From the NCBI GenBank assembly GCA_937925525.1, contig CALALS010000116.1, forward strand, positions 1 through 10,984: a stretch of 10,984 bases of DNA, given 5' to 3'. The position numbers were made by a program, and so were the translations under genes. Below the pieces are notes generated by a model, which was not told the origin of the DNA, searched no databases, and saw only the letters and a program-made list of their open reading frames with translations. Source of the DNA: an uncultured Flavobacteriales bacterium. GTDB taxonomy: Bacteria; Bacteroidota; Bacteroidia; Flavobacteriales_E; Vicingaceae. Positions 9,888 through 10,984 of the stretch are shown in pieces (the stretch's first letter is position 1; every line of letters starts with the position of its first letter).

Positions 9888-10984
9888 TGCGATTAATCCT
9901 TTTATTTTGTTTCATTACAAGCATAGCTTTTTCTCAGAGTGAAGAAAGTTATTTCCATGCCCTCTCTCCCCACCCTTATTTTTCTAGCATTGAAGAAGCC
10001 ATTAAACAAAAAGATGAAGTTTATAACCTTGATTTACGCAAACAAAATTTAAAGCAATTTCCAGAAGAAATTTTATCCTTTAAAAATCTTCAAATTCTTT
10101 TTTTAGATAGCAATCAAATTAAAAAAATACCAGAAGAAATTAATCAGCTGTCTAAATTAAAAGTTCTTGGTTTAGGGCATAATCAAATTAAAAAAGTGCC
10201 TTTTCAGGTTGGTAGATTGTATGATTTAAGATTGCTTTATCTTAATTCTAATCATATTCAGGAATTGCCCGTAGAGATTTTTGATTTAGAAAAATTAGAA
10301 GGTCTTTATCTTGAAAAAAATGAATTGACTGTCATTCCTAAGGAAATTGAAAAATTAAAACAACTAAAATTACTTTGGTACACCGACAATAAAATTGAAG
10401 TTTTACCAAAAGAATTAGGGCAATTGAAATTCTTAAAAAGTTTTGCCGCTACTAACAATCTTATTAAAAGAATTCCTGATGAATTATTTAATGCTACAGA
10501 GTTGGAAAAGTTGTTTTTATCACAAAACCAAATTTCAAAAATTCCGGAAAACATTTACCAACTCAAAAAACTAAACACTCTCCTACTCGACTTTAATGCT
10601 ATCAAAGAACTTCCTACATCAATTGGAAGCTTACAGCAACTAAAAACCATGTATTTATCTGATAATTTAATTACAGAAATTCCCAATCAGATTGGCAACC
10701 TTAAACAAATAGATTTTTTAGCATTGAGTAATAATAAATTAAAGACTTTACCAAATGAAATTGGTAATTTACAAAAGCTTAAAACATTGGCGTTAAGGAA
10801 TAATCCACTAGACTCTATTCCTACATCAATTATACATTGCAGTCAACTTACCGAACTTTTCTTAAACGGAGTGATTTTTAAAAATTATCCTTCTTTTATT
10901 TATGACTTAGAGTTAAAAAATGTAAAAGTTGTAGGACTAATTTGTGCTGTTGAGTACAAAGAAATAAGTGAAGAAATTAGAAAA
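9887..10984 (+). CDS. Secreted leucine-rich-repeat protein (3' end outside window)
   Basis: An open frame of 366 codons without a stop runs from ATG 9887 to the window edge, so the gene is incomplete. Residues 1-17 (MRLILLFCFITSIAFSQ) are a Sec signal peptide. After a short linker come 13 tandem leucine-rich repeats of exactly 23 residues (45-343), consensus LxxLxLxxNxIxxIPxEIxxLxx, of the bacterial/plant-intracellular type. The ladder Asn at repeat position 9 is kept in repeats 2-12, replaced by Gln in repeat 1 and Val in repeat 13. Repeats 6 and 7 lose some core leucines. The last 23 residues (344-366) leave the pattern and may start another domain. LRR arrays usually bind proteins, and the ligand is unknown. 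The start overlaps the previous stop as TAATG, so the two genes are likely coupled. A C-terminal secretion or anchoring domain would lie beyond the window. Confidence 0.93.
   Translation, partial: MRLILLFCFITSIAFSQSEESYFHALSPHPYFSSIEEAIKQKDEVYNLDLRKQNLKQFPEEILSFKNLQILFLDSNQIKKIPEEINQLSKLKVLGLGHNQIKKVPFQVGRLYDLRLLYLNSNHIQELPVEIFDLEKLEGLYLEKNELTVIPKEIEKLKQLKLLWYTDNKIEVLPKELGQLKFLKSFAATNNLIKRIPDELFNATELEKLFLSQNQISKIPENIYQLKKLNTLLLDFNAIKELPTSIGSLQQLKTMYLSDNLITEIPNQIGNLKQIDFLALSNNKLKTLPNEIGNLQKLKTLALRNNPLDSIPTSIIHCSQLTELFLNGVIFKNYPSFIYDLELKNVKVVGLICAVEYKEISEEIRK
10019..10915 (+). repeat. 13 tandem 69-bp units encoding leucine-rich repeats
   Basis: The LRR region has a strict 69-base period at the protein level, with no insertion or deletion between units. 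The units have diverged at the DNA level, so this is an old coding repeat and not a recent satellite expansion. Confidence 0.85.

Noticed and set aside
10019..10915. 69-base tandem period as a CRISPR or satellite array
   Set aside because: The units are diverged and all in frame, encoding 23-residue leucine-rich repeats with no constant repeat and unique spacer pattern.

Overview
The window looks like a low-GC member of the Bacteroidota, most likely order Flavobacteriales. The rRNA sequences carry Bacteroidota-style signatures. The genes are AT-rich, have no clear Shine-Dalgarno sites and have A-rich start regions. Several products belong to families common in that group. The genus cannot be settled by reading alone.

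Positions 1 to about 4040 are a ribosomal RNA operon on the + strand, entered part-way through 16S. The order is 16S (3' half), tRNA-Ile(GAT), tRNA-Ala(TGC), 23S and 5S, followed by a strong intrinsic terminator at 4044-4074. The 23S gene is flanked by complementary segments (1046-1074 and 3887-3924) that should form the long pre-23S processing stem. The upstream strand also contains a boxA-like antitermination sequence.

Positions 4104 to 10984 hold seven co-directional protein genes packed with almost no intergenic DNA. They are a DnaQ-like DEDDh exonuclease, a DUF2459/TIGR02117 membrane-anchored protein, a fatty-acid desaturase with three histidine boxes, methionine-R-sulfoxide reductase MsrB, a DUF255/YyaL-type thioredoxin-domain protein with an unusual lipoprotein-like N-terminus, a secreted protein with YD/RHS-like repeats, and a secreted leucine-rich-repeat protein that runs off the end of the window. 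Three junctions overlap by 1 to 4 bases (ATGA, GTGA, TAATG) and one gap is only 4 bases, so much of this block is probably co-transcribed and translationally coupled. The only clear gaps that could hold promoters are before the exonuclease, before the desaturase and, less likely, after msrB.

The genes do not form an obvious single pathway. The desaturase, MsrB and CHWC-motif protein share a loose oxidation/redox and membrane theme. The last two genes look like an exported, repeat-based surface or periplasmic pair of unknown function. I see no mobile element, CRISPR array, phage gene or recognisable defence system. The points most worth a second look are the secreted repeat-protein pair, the lipoprotein-like form of the DUF255 protein and the possible leaderless start of the exonuclease.
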